From Chitinophaga sp. YR573 (GTDB lineage Bacteria; Bacteroidota; Bacteroidia; Chitinophagales; Chitinophagaceae), in NCBI RefSeq assembly GCF_900110995.1, contig NZ_FOJF01000003.1, positions 62,001 through 126,000 on the forward strand: a stretch of DNA of 64,000 nucleotides, read 5' to 3'. A program made the position numbers and the translations under genes. Below, one piece after another: positions 41,965 to 51,296 of the stretch. A model generated the notes under the pieces. It saw nothing but the letters and a program-made list of their open reading frames with translations, ran no database searches and was not told the origin of the DNA. How positions within the stretch are numbered: the first letter of the stretch is position 1; every line of letters starts with the position of its first letter.

Positions 41965-44900
41965 ATGAATATATCGGAGTTGTCGCTTAAAAGACCGGTG
42001 CTTGCAACGGTAATGAACCTGGCTTTAATCCTTTTCGGTGTAGTGGGATTCACCTTCCTGGCCGTAAGGGATTATCCCGCTATTGATCCGCCTGTTATCA
42101 CAGTTTCCACTTCTTATACCGGTGCAAACGCAGATATCATAGAAAGTCAGATTACCGAACCACTGGAAAAACAAATCAATGGTATTCCCGGTATCAGAAC
42201 TATCACTTCTTCCAGTTCCCTCGGTGCCAGCACCATCACGGTAGAATTCAACCTGGGCATAGACCTGGAAGCTGCTGCCAGTGATGTACGCGATAAGGTG
42301 AGTCAGGCTACCCGTAACTTACCACAGGATATTGACGCGCCGCCGGTAGTAACGAAAGCAGATGCCAACGCAGACTTCATCGTGATCATGGCCGTGCAGA
42401 GCCGCACCAAAAGCCTGCTGGAATTAAGTGATTACACAGAGAACGTATTACAGCAACAGTTCCAGACCATCAACAACGTAAGTTCCATCAATATCCTCGG
42501 TCAGAAACGCTACTCCATGCGCATCTGGCTGAACCCTGATAAAATGAGTACGTACAACGTGGCCTTTACTGATATCAGTACCTCTCTCAACAATGAAAAC
42601 GTAGATCTGCCACCAGGTAAAATATATGGTAACAAAACAGAGTTAACCATCCGTACCCTGGGCCGTCTCACAACAGAAAAACAATTCAGCGACCTGATAA
42701 TAAGAGAAGACAGCAGCGGCATCGTTCGTCTCTCAGATGTCGCCAGAGTAGAACTGGGTCCTGAACAATATGAGCAAAGCTGGAAATACAATGGTGTAAA
42801 CGCGGTAGGGCTGGCCATCATCCCACAACCTGGTGCTAACAACATCCAGATAGCAAACGACTTTGACAAGCGTTTAAAAGAAATAGAAAAATCTAATAAA
42901 GATGATATCCAGTTTCGTGTACTGGTAGATAACACACGTAATATCCGTCTCTCTTTAAAAGAAGTACAGGAAACATTACTGATCGCCTTCGGCCTCGTAG
43001 TACTCGTGATCTTCCTGTTCTTCCGTAACTGGCTCATTGCAATTAGACCATTAATAGATATCCCGATATCACTTGTGGCTACCTTCTTCGTGATGTACGT
43101 AGCTGGTTTCACCGTAAATATCTTAACATTATTGGGGATCGTACTGGCAACAGGGTTAGTGGTGGATGATGGTATCGTTGTCACGGAAAATATCTTCAGG
43201 AAGATAGAAGAAGGGATGTCTATCAAAGAAGCTGCGCTGGAAGGTAGTAAAGAGATTTTCTTTGCCGTTATCTCAACCTCTATCACATTAGCAGTGGTAT
43301 TCCTGCCGGTGATCTTCTTACAAGGCTTCGTAGGCCGGTTGTTCCGTGAATTTGGGGTAGTGCTGGCAGCGGCCGTATTAATCTCCGCCTTCGTATCTCT
43401 TACTATCACGCCTGTACTAAACGTAGTCCTCAACAGGAAAAACGCAGAACATGGCTGGTTCTACAAGAAAACAGAACCTTTCTTCGTAGGCATGGAGAAC
43501 GGCTACAGACGCCTGCTGGAAAACTTCATGAAACTACGCTGGACGGCATGGCTGATCATTGCTGCCTGTTGTGTGGCAATAGTACTCACAATGGCAGGAT
43601 TAAGAAGCGAGATCGCTCCGCTGGAAGACAGGAACAGCATCCGTTTCAATGTCACCGCAGCAGAAGGTACCAGTTTCAGTCGCATGCAATCCATCACCGA
43701 CAAAGTATCCGACTATCTCTACGATTCCGTCCCTGAAAGAGACTTCGTGTTCAGCAGAACACCCAGCGGTGCTACCGGTGCGGTAAATGCTTCCCAGCCG
43801 AGGATCGGTCTTGTGGATCCCGAATTCCGTGATCGCAGTCAGAATGATATCGCTACAGACCTGCAGAAGAAACTGAGCCGCTTTAACGATGCCAGGATCT
43901 TTGCCATCCAGGAACAAACCATCTCCGTAGGTTCCGGTTCCAAATCATCAGTACCGGTGCAATTCGTATTGCAGAACCTCGATCTCAATAAACTAAAACA
44001 AGTCATTCCTAAATTCCTGGAAGAAGCACGTAATGATAAAACGTTCTCCAACGTGGATGTGGACCTGAAATTCAATAAACCTGAGATACAACTGTCTGTA
44101 GACAGAACCAAGGTAAAAGATCTGGGCCTTTCTACTGCCGATGTAATAGGTGCTGCACAAGCCGCCTTCAGCGGTGGCAGGCTCGCATATTTCATCATGA
44201 ACGGTTACCAATACCAGGTAATAGGACAGGTAGAAAATAAAGACCGTAACAAACCTTCAGACATAGAAAAGCTCTATGTAAGAAGCAGTAACGGCAACAA
44301 CATCCCTCTGGATGCCGTGATCCATTTACAGGAAAGCAGCAGCCCTTCTATCCTGTATCACTACAACAGGTATAAGTCGGCTACTATTTCCGCTTCCTTA
44401 GCACCCGGCAATACGATCGGCGATGGTATCAATGCCATGCAGGCTATCTCTGCAAAAGTACTGGACCCTACTTTCCATACTTCTCTCGCTGGTTCTTCGA
44501 GAGACTATGCTGAAAGCTCTTCCAACACCGCTTTTGCATTTGGTCTGGCTCTTATTTTAATCTACCTGATCCTGGCGGCGCAGTTCGAGAGCTTCATCGA
44601 TCCGTTGACGATTATGCTCACCGTGCCATTGGCACTGGCAGGGGCTTTACTCAGTCTCTGGGTATTCGGACAAACACTGAATATCTTCTCTGAAATAGGT
44701 ATGATCATGCTCATAGGACTGGTAACCAAAAACGGTATCCTGATAGTGGAATTCGCAAATCAGAAACGTGAACTGGGCATGGACAAAATGGAAGCCGTAA
44801 TAGAAGCTGCACAACAGCGTTTACGTCCTATCTTAATGACCAGCCTCGCTACATCACTGGGTGCATTACCAATTGCATTAAGCCTGGGTGCAGCAGCTGC

Positions 44901-45024
44901 CAGTCGCGTTCCATTAGGTATCGTTGTAGTAGGAGGGATCTTATTCTCACTGATCCTCACCCTGCTGGTAATACCTGCAGTATATACATTCATCTCAGGC
45001 AAACATAAACATGACCATAAGTAG
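41965..45024 (+). CDS. RND efflux pump inner-membrane protein (AcrB/MexB-like), 1019 aa
   Basis: HAE1-type RND transporter with 12 membrane helices and two large periplasmic loops. Motifs: SLKRPVLATVMNLALILFG at the start, VRDYPAIDPPVITV, the helix-4 proton relay GLVVDDGIVVTENI (two Asp), and GLVTKNGILIVEFANQ in the second half. It uses the proton gradient to expel drugs or metabolites. Substrate not predictable. It starts 3 bp after the adaptor and overlaps the TolC-like gene by 14 bp. Confidence 0.95.
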   Translation: MNISELSLKRPVLATVMNLALILFGVVGFTFLAVRDYPAIDPPVITVSTSYTGANADIIESQITEPLEKQINGIPGIRTITSSSSLGASTITVEFNLGIDLEAAASDVRDKVSQATRNLPQDIDAPPVVTKADANADFIVIMAVQSRTKSLLELSDYTENVLQQQFQTINNVSSINILGQKRYSMRIWLNPDKMSTYNVAFTDISTSLNNENVDLPPGKIYGNKTELTIRTLGRLTTEKQFSDLIIREDSSGIVRLSDVARVELGPEQYEQSWKYNGVNAVGLAIIPQPGANNIQIANDFDKRLKEIEKSNKDDIQFRVLVDNTRNIRLSLKEVQETLLIAFGLVVLVIFLFFRNWLIAIRPLIDIPISLVATFFVMYVAGFTVNILTLLGIVLATGLVVDDGIVVTENIFRKIEEGMSIKEAALEGSKEIFFAVISTSITLAVVFLPVIFLQGFVGRLFREFGVVLAAAVLISAFVSLTITPVLNVVLNRKNAEHGWFYKKTEPFFVGMENGYRRLLENFMKLRWTAWLIIAACCVAIVLTMAGLRSEIAPLEDRNSIRFNVTAAEGTSFSRMQSITDKVSDYLYDSVPERDFVFSRTPSGATGAVNASQPRIGLVDPEFRDRSQNDIATDLQKKLSRFNDARIFAIQEQTISVGSGSKSSVPVQFVLQNLDLNKLKQVIPKFLEEARNDKTFSNVDVDLKFNKPEIQLSVDRTKVKDLGLSTADVIGAAQAAFSGGRLAYFIMNGYQYQVIGQVENKDRNKPSDIEKLYVRSSNGNNIPLDAVIHLQESSSPSILYHYNRYKSATISASLAPGNTIGDGINAMQAISAKVLDPTFHTSLAGSSRDYAESSSNTAFAFGLALILIYLILAAQFESFIDPLTIMLTVPLALAGALLSLWVFGQTLNIFSEIGMIMLIGLVTKNGILIVEFANQKRELGMDKMEAVIEAAQQRLRPILMTSLATSLGALPIALSLGAAAASRVPLGIVVVGGILFSLILTLLVIPAVYTFISGKHKHDHK

Positions 45025-46312
45025 ACTGAAATATATATTATTACTGTTCCCATCTTTAGCGATGGCACAGCAAAAGCTGGATTTACCAACAGCTATTAAC
45101 CTGGCGTTGAAAAACAGCCTGGATATCCAGCTGTCTAAAAATAACCTGGAAGCAAACACCATCTACAACAACTATGGTGTAGCGGGTGGATTACCTGTCA
45201 TCTCTGCTTCCGGTACACAAACATCGCAAAGTACAGATGTGAATCAGCGGCTGAATACCGGTGTTACAATACAGCGCAACGGTACTACTACAAATACTTT
45301 AAACTCCGGTGTAGGTGCCAGTGTACTGGTGTACAACGGACGTAGAGTAATAGCTACCAAACAACGTCTTGCCACATTGGAGAAACTCAGTCAGCGTGAA
45401 CTGGATTCCATGATCATCAACGTAGTAGCTAACGTACAACTCAAATACTTCGATATCGTTCGTCAGCAGAGTTATGCCAATACCCTGCAGACATCTATCG
45501 CTGTATCCCAGCAAAAATTAGACATCGTAAAAGCAAAGAGGGAACTGGGATTATCCAATGATGCAGACCTTTTCCAGGCACAGGTAGATATCAATACACA
45601 AAATCAAACCTTACAGGCACAACAACTGATCATCGATCAGGATAAAACAGATTTACTTCGTCTCCTTACTTTAAAGGCAGATTCGGGTATCCATGTCAGT
45701 GATACGATCATCATCGATAAAAACATTTCCCTGGATAGTGTATTAGCGAACATGGAAACAAAGAATCCGCGTCTGTTAGCGGCAGACTTACAGATACGCA
45801 TCAACGAATTAAGGGAAAGGGAAACCGCTGCACAGCGTTATCCTTCTTTAACGCTGAACACCGGGTTTAACTACAACCGTACAGAAGCAGGGGCGGGTAA
45901 CGTATTATTTAACCAGAACTATGGCCCTTATATAGGGGCCGGACTGGTAATCCCCATTTTCAATGGAACGGCGTACCGCCGGCAATCGCAGGTAGCAGCT
46001 ATCAACACAAAAAATGCAAAGATCGAAAAGGATATCTATACAAGAGATTACACGGCCAATGTCATCAAGCTGTGGCAATCATATAACAACAACCTGCAGC
46101 AGATAGAGACTTCCGGTAGTAATTATGATCTCTCTTCCAAACTCCTCAACCTGGTATTACAACGTTTCCAGTTAGGACAGGCTACTATTGTAGATGTAAA
46201 AACAGCTCAGCAGAGTTTTGAGAACGCGGGTTATATACTGGTGAATTTATCCTATGCTGCAAAGGCTTCAGAGATTCAACTGAAGTTATTAGCCAATACA
46301 TTAGATTATTAG
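45011..46312 (+). CDS. TolC-family outer-membrane efflux protein, 433 aa
   Basis: Signal peptide MTISRLKYILLLFPSLAMAQ, then two repeats of the OEP helix-strand unit. The first opens LDLPTAINLALKNSLDIQLSKNNLE and the second lies around ETKNPRLLAADLQIRINELRE. The beta-barrel strands include YPSLTLNTGFNYNR and YIGAGLVIPIFNG. It is the outer-membrane exit duct for the RND pump. The 14-bp overlap with the pump gene indicates coupled translation. Confidence 0.93.
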   Translation: MTISRLKYILLLFPSLAMAQQKLDLPTAINLALKNSLDIQLSKNNLEANTIYNNYGVAGGLPVISASGTQTSQSTDVNQRLNTGVTIQRNGTTTNTLNSGVGASVLVYNGRRVIATKQRLATLEKLSQRELDSMIINVVANVQLKYFDIVRQQSYANTLQTSIAVSQQKLDIVKAKRELGLSNDADLFQAQVDINTQNQTLQAQQLIIDQDKTDLLRLLTLKADSGIHVSDTIIIDKNISLDSVLANMETKNPRLLAADLQIRINELRERETAAQRYPSLTLNTGFNYNRTEAGAGNVLFNQNYGPYIGAGLVIPIFNGTAYRRQSQVAAINTKNAKIEKDIYTRDYTANVIKLWQSYNNNLQQIETSGSNYDLSSKLLNLVLQRFQLGQATIVDVKTAQQSFENAGYILVNLSYAAKASEIQLKLLANTLDY

Positions 46313-46355
46313 ATATTAAATAATTTGTATATTTTAGAGGTTTTAAACTCATTTG

Positions 46356-47132
46356 ATGAAAGAAACCTTTAGAATCATCCGTCTGTTTAGTGAATTTACC
46401 AATCCCTTTAAAATCGTATCAGGAGGCATCCTGATGGGTATTCTGGCATTCATAGTGGCGTTAGTGTTAGTGATCTTACTACGCAGGTACATGCTGGTGC
46501 CCCGCCGTTATCCGGTATTAAAGTATATCGCCTGGACCTACTTCCTGTTACTCCCCCTGTTAGCTGGTTTCTTCGGTTTTAAATGGGGATTATTCAGTAG
46601 TCTCAGGAAAGACATTAAACAGCATACCAGCACTTATATAGAACACATCCCTGCTTCTTTTGATGATCAGACATCCGGGGCTATAAGAGCGTTCTTTAAA
46701 GATGATATTACTCATTATACTTCCAATCAGCTGATAGATACCGCCGCAGAGATCATCTACAGGCAGTATTACGCCACCCTGGATAAACAGGCATTGCTGA
46801 AAGATAAAAGCAACATGCTTGTAAACTTCATCGTAGGTATTACCAAAGGCAAGGGCGTAGCCTATTTCATGAAGAGATCCATTCATAAGCTGTTATCAGA
46901 AAAAGCAGGATTAGATGAAGATGTCAGTAAAGACTTAATGGCTTCGCGGATAGATGAAATAATTAAAGCAGGATTATTTGCAAAGATCATCCTCATTCAA
47001 TTAGATCATTTTTTACAGGGCGTACAAAAAGGAATATTAGTTACTTTTTTCTTAATACTCTTAATACCCGTAATAGAAATCCTGATTGCTCATTATCTTC
47101 ACCGGAAGAAAATAAAAGCAGAAATTCAATAG
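46356..47132 (+). CDS. Membrane protein of unknown function, 258 aa
   Basis: ATG 46356 is used (a TTG lies just before). Two N-terminal membrane helices (ILMGILAFIVALVLVILLRRY and IAWTYFLLLPLLAGFFGF) and one at the C-terminus (ILVTFFLILLIPVIEILIAHYL) enclose a ~150-residue helical soluble segment rich in Lys, Asp and Ile. No motif recognised. It is 1 bp from the Na+/H+ antiporter gene, so a role alongside it is possible. Confidence 0.7.
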   Translation: MKETFRIIRLFSEFTNPFKIVSGGILMGILAFIVALVLVILLRRYMLVPRRYPVLKYIAWTYFLLLPLLAGFFGFKWGLFSSLRKDIKQHTSTYIEHIPASFDDQTSGAIRAFFKDDITHYTSNQLIDTAAEIIYRQYYATLDKQALLKDKSNMLVNFIVGITKGKGVAYFMKRSIHKLLSEKAGLDEDVSKDLMASRIDEIIKAGLFAKIILIQLDHFLQGVQKGILVTFFLILLIPVIEILIAHYLHRKKIKAEIQ

Positions 47133-47133
47133 T

Positions 47134-48393
47134 ATGGATCAATACGGGATTATTTTATTACTCCTTGCTATCATGCTCGGGTTATCAGCAATTGCTGAAA
47201 AAATAAAACTGCCATACCCCATATTACTGGTGGTAGCGGGCATCGGCGTGGGTTGTATCCCCGGTATGCCCAAAATAGAACTGGACCCGGAAATCGTCTT
47301 CCTGCTGTTCCTGCCACCTATGCTCTACGATGCAGCATACAACATCTCATTAAAAGAGTTCAAAAATAATATCAGCACCATCATGACCCTGGCCTTTACG
47401 TTAGTCTTTATGACAGCTTCAGGTATAGCCGTGATGGTGCATTACCTAATCCCAGGTATGACCTGGCCGCTCTCATTTGCCCTGGGAGCTATCCTCTCTG
47501 CCACAGATGCCGTAGCTGCCATGAGCATCACAAAAGGATTAGGGCTGTCACATAAAACGATGACCATCTTGGAAGGAGAAAGTCTTATCAACGATGCTTC
47601 CGGCCTGATTGCTTATCGCCTGGCTGTAGCAGCAGTAACCGGTTCTTCCTTCATTTTATGGAAAGCAGGTGTGCAATTCCTTTTCCTGCTCGTTGGAGGT
47701 TACCTGGTAGGATTAGTATTAGGGTTGGTATTAACTTTCCTCTTAAAACATACCCATCGTAAAAGCGTCGTCGCTATCAGCTTCACTTTATTAATGCCAT
47801 TTATCGCTTACCTGACGGCAGAAGAATTACATGTATCCGGAGTAATTGCAGTAGTGGTAATCGGGTTTATGATCTCCAGGCTTAGCAGGGCAAAGAATTT
47901 AGCGGGAGAGACGAGAGCTTCTTACAAATCAATCTGGGAAATCATCGTATTCATCTTAAATGGATTGATCTTCGTACTGATAGGAATAGAATTCCCATAC
48001 GTAATAAAGAATATAGATCCGGCACTGATCTGGCCACTGATAGGTTACAGTTTCCTGATTTGCCTGCTGGCACTTGTTATCCGCATGCTGAGGATCTTCC
48101 TGCAACGGGTAAACCTGGAAAAAACTTTTCAGCGGAAAAGTATAGCCCGTCACAGGCGTGCATTACTAAACTGGAAGGAATGCCTGATCATTGGCTGGTC
48201 CGGCATGAGGGGTATTGTATCGCTGGCCACAGCATTGGCTTTACCGCTTACTTTAAGCGATGGCACAGCATTCCCGCAAAGAAATGTGATTATTTTTATC
48301 TCTGTGGTGGTAGTATTGATCACACTGGTGGTACAGGGGCTGAGTTTACCTCTGCTGGTCAGGTTCCTGAACGTTAAACATCAAAATCATTGA
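47134..48393 (+). CDS. Cation/proton antiporter, CPA1 (NhaP-like), 419 aa
   Basis: Na+/H+ exchanger fold with about 12 helices. The signature is FALGAILSATDAVAAMSITKGL followed by ILEGESLINDASGLIAYRLAV, giving the ND-type cation-binding Asp, and later IIGWSGMRGIVSLATALALPL. Length is shorter than many bacterial CPA1 proteins because it lacks the long cytosolic tail. It should help with pH and sodium homeostasis. The start is 1 bp after the preceding stop; the 3' end overlaps a convergent gene by 7 bp. Confidence 0.92.
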   Translation: MDQYGIILLLLAIMLGLSAIAEKIKLPYPILLVVAGIGVGCIPGMPKIELDPEIVFLLFLPPMLYDAAYNISLKEFKNNISTIMTLAFTLVFMTASGIAVMVHYLIPGMTWPLSFALGAILSATDAVAAMSITKGLGLSHKTMTILEGESLINDASGLIAYRLAVAAVTGSSFILWKAGVQFLFLLVGGYLVGLVLGLVLTFLLKHTHRKSVVAISFTLLMPFIAYLTAEELHVSGVIAVVVIGFMISRLSRAKNLAGETRASYKSIWEIIVFILNGLIFVLIGIEFPYVIKNIDPALIWPLIGYSFLICLLALVIRMLRIFLQRVNLEKTFQRKSIARHRRALLNWKECLIIGWSGMRGIVSLATALALPLTLSDGTAFPQRNVIIFISVVVVLITLVVQGLSLPLLVRFLNVKHQNH

Positions 48394-48659
48394 AGACCAG
48401 CAAGATGTTTACCGGTACTCTTAAAAATAATATTATCTACATCTTCAATTGTCAGCACATTTTCCAGTGAGGCAAACTGCATGGGCAGCGGAGAAAATAA
48501 CCATACACCTCCCTGAGGCACAACACCATACGCCGCATTACCTACTTCAATTTTATAGTATTTCTTGGTCTCCTGGAACGCAAATCCATGCTCAATCAAT
48601 ATCTCCGGGCTGATCGGTCTCATGTATACTGTTTTTTGTAAATATAACGATTGTTTCAT
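48387..48659 (-). CDS. Small hypothetical protein, 90 aa
   Basis: A soluble 90-residue protein. Its central stretch YMRPISPEILIEHGFAFQET then KKYYKIEVGNAAYGVVPQGG resembles phage-associated or DUF-type small proteins of Bacteroidota, but no confident family. The C-terminus LENVLTIEDVDNIIFKSTGK is helical. Single gene; MITE copy 7 lies 15 bp upstream of its start and may hold its promoter. Confidence 0.6.
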   Translation of the reverse strand: MKQSLYLQKTVYMRPISPEILIEHGFAFQETKKYYKIEVGNAAYGVVPQGGVWLFSPLPMQFASLENVLTIEDVDNIIFKSTGKHLAGLQ

Positions 48660-48674
48660 ATAAATACATCTTTT

Positions 48675-48876
48675 GGTAGTGCCTCAGTTTTGATTACATA
48701 ATCTTCGTGCCAGATGATATTGATCAATAAATACACCTTATCTGACGTGAATATTAGGTGAGGTTAAATTGGAAAACAAATCCTGAACCCATATTCCAAA
48801 GCTAAATCAGAGAACTAAACAGTCAGGTGCAGTGTATTTATGATCAATATCATCTGGTAATCACATTCAGGCTGAG
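48675..48876 (+). mobile_element. MITE-like repeat, copy 7 (compensatory arm change)
   Basis: The left end GGTAGTGCCTCAGTTTTGATT is intact. The right end stops at GGCTGAGTC. Left arm GATGATATTGATCA differs from the consensus GATGTTATT, and the right arm (TGATCAATATCATC) carries the matching change, so pairing is kept. The centre has two A-to-G changes not shared with other copies. It separates divergent genes. Confidence 0.8.
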
Positions 48877-48959
48877 TCTTTTTAGACAACCCCAGTGAAC
48901 CTAAATACGTAGATAATTGTTAATCAATCAGGACAAACAATTTTATCTACACCACAACA

Positions 48960-51263
48960 ATGCAGAATTTTTTTAAAATTATTCTGGAAGATATTCAGGC
49001 AGGATACTGGACACTGGATTTTCCGGATTTTTCCACTTATTTCAGCCCTGGTTTTAAAGCCAGACTGGGGTATGAAGAACACGAAATACCTGATACCCTG
49101 GAGACCTGGAAATCATTAGTCCATGTAAAGGATCGTGAACATAATTTCAGGTTAATAGAAGAACATCTGCAAAACAAAGGCAAAACCCCTTACTCCGCCG
49201 AAATACGCTATTATCATAAAAATGGCAGTACCATCTGGACAGTCTCCACCGGTCGTACCCTGGAATGGGATAGTGAAGGGAATCCTTCCCGGATGGCGGG
49301 CAGTATCATCGATATCACCCAGAGAAAACTGACAGAAGAACACCTGGAAGTAATATTTGAATACTCTACAGATGCTCATTTACTATTTAGTAAAAGAGGG
49401 ATCATAGATTGTAATAAGGCTGCCTTAAAATTGCTGGGCTTCGAATCCAAAGAAGCATTGCTGGAAATGAACCCGCATCCCGCTGTCTTTTCTCCTGAAT
49501 ACCAGCCGGATGGACGGCTCTCTATGGAAAAAGCAGAGGAGATGGACAGGCTGGCCTATGAAAAAGGGTTTCATCGTTTTGAATGGATGCATAAGCGCAT
49601 TACAGGCGAAGAGATAATGGTTGAAGTCACGCTCAACCCCGTATTTATCAATGATGAAAAAGTACTGCTGGTTGTCTGGCACGATATCACTGAACAGAAG
49701 CTGTCAGAAAACAAACTCCGCCGCAGTGAAATCATGTTAAACGAAACCCAGCAGCTCACTCACAGCGGTAGCTGGGAACTGGACCTTGTCACCGGCCGTA
49801 ATTACTGGTCAAAAGAGGCCTGTAATATATTCGGACTGGAAGATCATGAGGAAGGACCACAAACCGCCGAATTCGACAGCATGATCCACCCGGACGACCG
49901 GGAATTCTACCTCAACGCTATCAGGGATGCACTCCGCGAAGGTAAAACCTCTAACCTGGATGTTCGTATCATACTAAAAGACGGTACCATCAAACATATC
50001 CACGCAATTGGCAAACCACAGCATAATGAACAGGGAAGAGCAGTGAAACTACATGGAGCAATTATGGACATCACTGAATGGAAGGATGCCAAGGAAGCAT
50101 TAATTAAAGCTAAAGTCCAGGCGGAACAGGCTGCCATTGCAAAATCGCAGTTCCTTTCCACCATGAGCCATGAGATCAGGACACCCATGAATGCCGTCAT
50201 AGGCTTTACCCATTTACTGATGCAGGACCCTCGTGAAGACCAGAAAGAATATCTGAAAACCTTAAAGTTCTCGGCAGAAAATCTGCTGGTACTCATTAAC
50301 GATATCCTTGATTTCAGTAAGATAGAAGCCGGCAAGATAGAGTTCGAAGATGTAGATTTCAGCGTTCGGGATCTGATCAGCAATATCAAACAGGCTACCA
50401 AACAAAAGGCCAGTGAGAAAAACATCCAGTTGAAACTCCTGGTTGATGATGATATCCCGGAAATAGTAACCGGAGATCCTGTAAGACTGGGTCAGATCCT
50501 TACAAACCTGGTCAGCAACGCCGTAAAATTCACCAGTAAAGGCAGAGTTACTATCTGTACCACACTGATAGCCAACAACAGCAGCAAAACAACCATCAAC
50601 TTTGAAGTGAAAGATACCGGTATCGGCATTCCAAAGGATAAACAGGAATCCATTTTCGAAAGCTTCACCCAGGCAAGTTCAGACACCACCCGCAAATATG
50701 GAGGCACCGGCCTCGGACTCACCATTACCCGCCGCCTGCTGGAATTACAGGGTAGCGAAATCCGCTTGAAAAGTGTAGAAGGAGAGGGCTCCGTTTTCTC
50801 TTTCGACCTCAGCTTCGGAAGCAGCACCAAAAAGATCAGCAAATCAAAGACATCTCACAAAATGTATAAAGAAAGTCTGAAAGGTACCCGGGTATTGATT
50901 GCAGAAGACAACCAGATCAACGTTGTGCTGGCAAAGGAATTCTTCCGTCGCTGGGACGTGGATTGTGACGTTGCCGAAAACGGGATCATCGCCCTTCAGC
51001 TGGTAAAAACAAACGACTACGACCTCGTACTCATGGACTTACAAATGCCCGAAATGGACGGTTACGAAACCACCGAACAAATCCGTAAACTAAGTGGTAC
51101 CAGATACAAAGACCTGCCCATCGTGGCCCTCACAGCCTCTGCCATGCTCAATATCCAGGACAAGGCCTTTATCGTAGGCATGAATGACTACATCAGCAAA
51201 CCTTTTAATCCCGATGAACTATACAGTAAGATAAAACAGTATAGCAGGCATTTCAATAACTAA
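48960..51263 (+). CDS. Hybrid sensor histidine kinase with three PAS domains, 767 aa
   Basis: Three PAS/PAC units: about 8-122 (ending AGSIIDITQRKLTEEHL), 123-255 and 265-385 (GSWELDLVTGRNYWS). HisKA has His404 in STMSHEIRTPMNAVIGF. HATPase has TNLVSNAVKFT, DTGIGIPKD and GGTGLGLTI. A C-terminal receiver has acceptor Asp693 in LVLMDLQMPEMDGYE. No membrane helix, so it senses a cytoplasmic signal. No response regulator or HPt gene is adjacent, so it probably feeds an unlinked phosphorelay. Confidence 0.93.
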   Translation: MQNFFKIILEDIQAGYWTLDFPDFSTYFSPGFKARLGYEEHEIPDTLETWKSLVHVKDREHNFRLIEEHLQNKGKTPYSAEIRYYHKNGSTIWTVSTGRTLEWDSEGNPSRMAGSIIDITQRKLTEEHLEVIFEYSTDAHLLFSKRGIIDCNKAALKLLGFESKEALLEMNPHPAVFSPEYQPDGRLSMEKAEEMDRLAYEKGFHRFEWMHKRITGEEIMVEVTLNPVFINDEKVLLVVWHDITEQKLSENKLRRSEIMLNETQQLTHSGSWELDLVTGRNYWSKEACNIFGLEDHEEGPQTAEFDSMIHPDDREFYLNAIRDALREGKTSNLDVRIILKDGTIKHIHAIGKPQHNEQGRAVKLHGAIMDITEWKDAKEALIKAKVQAEQAAIAKSQFLSTMSHEIRTPMNAVIGFTHLLMQDPREDQKEYLKTLKFSAENLLVLINDILDFSKIEAGKIEFEDVDFSVRDLISNIKQATKQKASEKNIQLKLLVDDDIPEIVTGDPVRLGQILTNLVSNAVKFTSKGRVTICTTLIANNSSKTTINFEVKDTGIGIPKDKQESIFESFTQASSDTTRKYGGTGLGLTITRRLLELQGSEIRLKSVEGEGSVFSFDLSFGSSTKKISKSKTSHKMYKESLKGTRVLIAEDNQINVVLAKEFFRRWDVDCDVAENGIIALQLVKTNDYDLVLMDLQMPEMDGYETTEQIRKLSGTRYKDLPIVALTASAMLNIQDKAFIVGMNDYISKPFNPDELYSKIKQYSRHFNN

Positions 51264-51296
51264 TATTGAAGTAATATTGCAGGATATTAGGGTCAT

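Noticed and set aside
42510..43433. Long minus-strand ORF inside the RND pump gene
   Set aside because: It is a Ser/Thr-rich antisense shadow of a strongly conserved coding region.
4679..48876. The seven repeats as a CRISPR array or retron
   Set aside because: Copies are kilobases apart with genes between them, and no cas or reverse-transcriptase gene is present.
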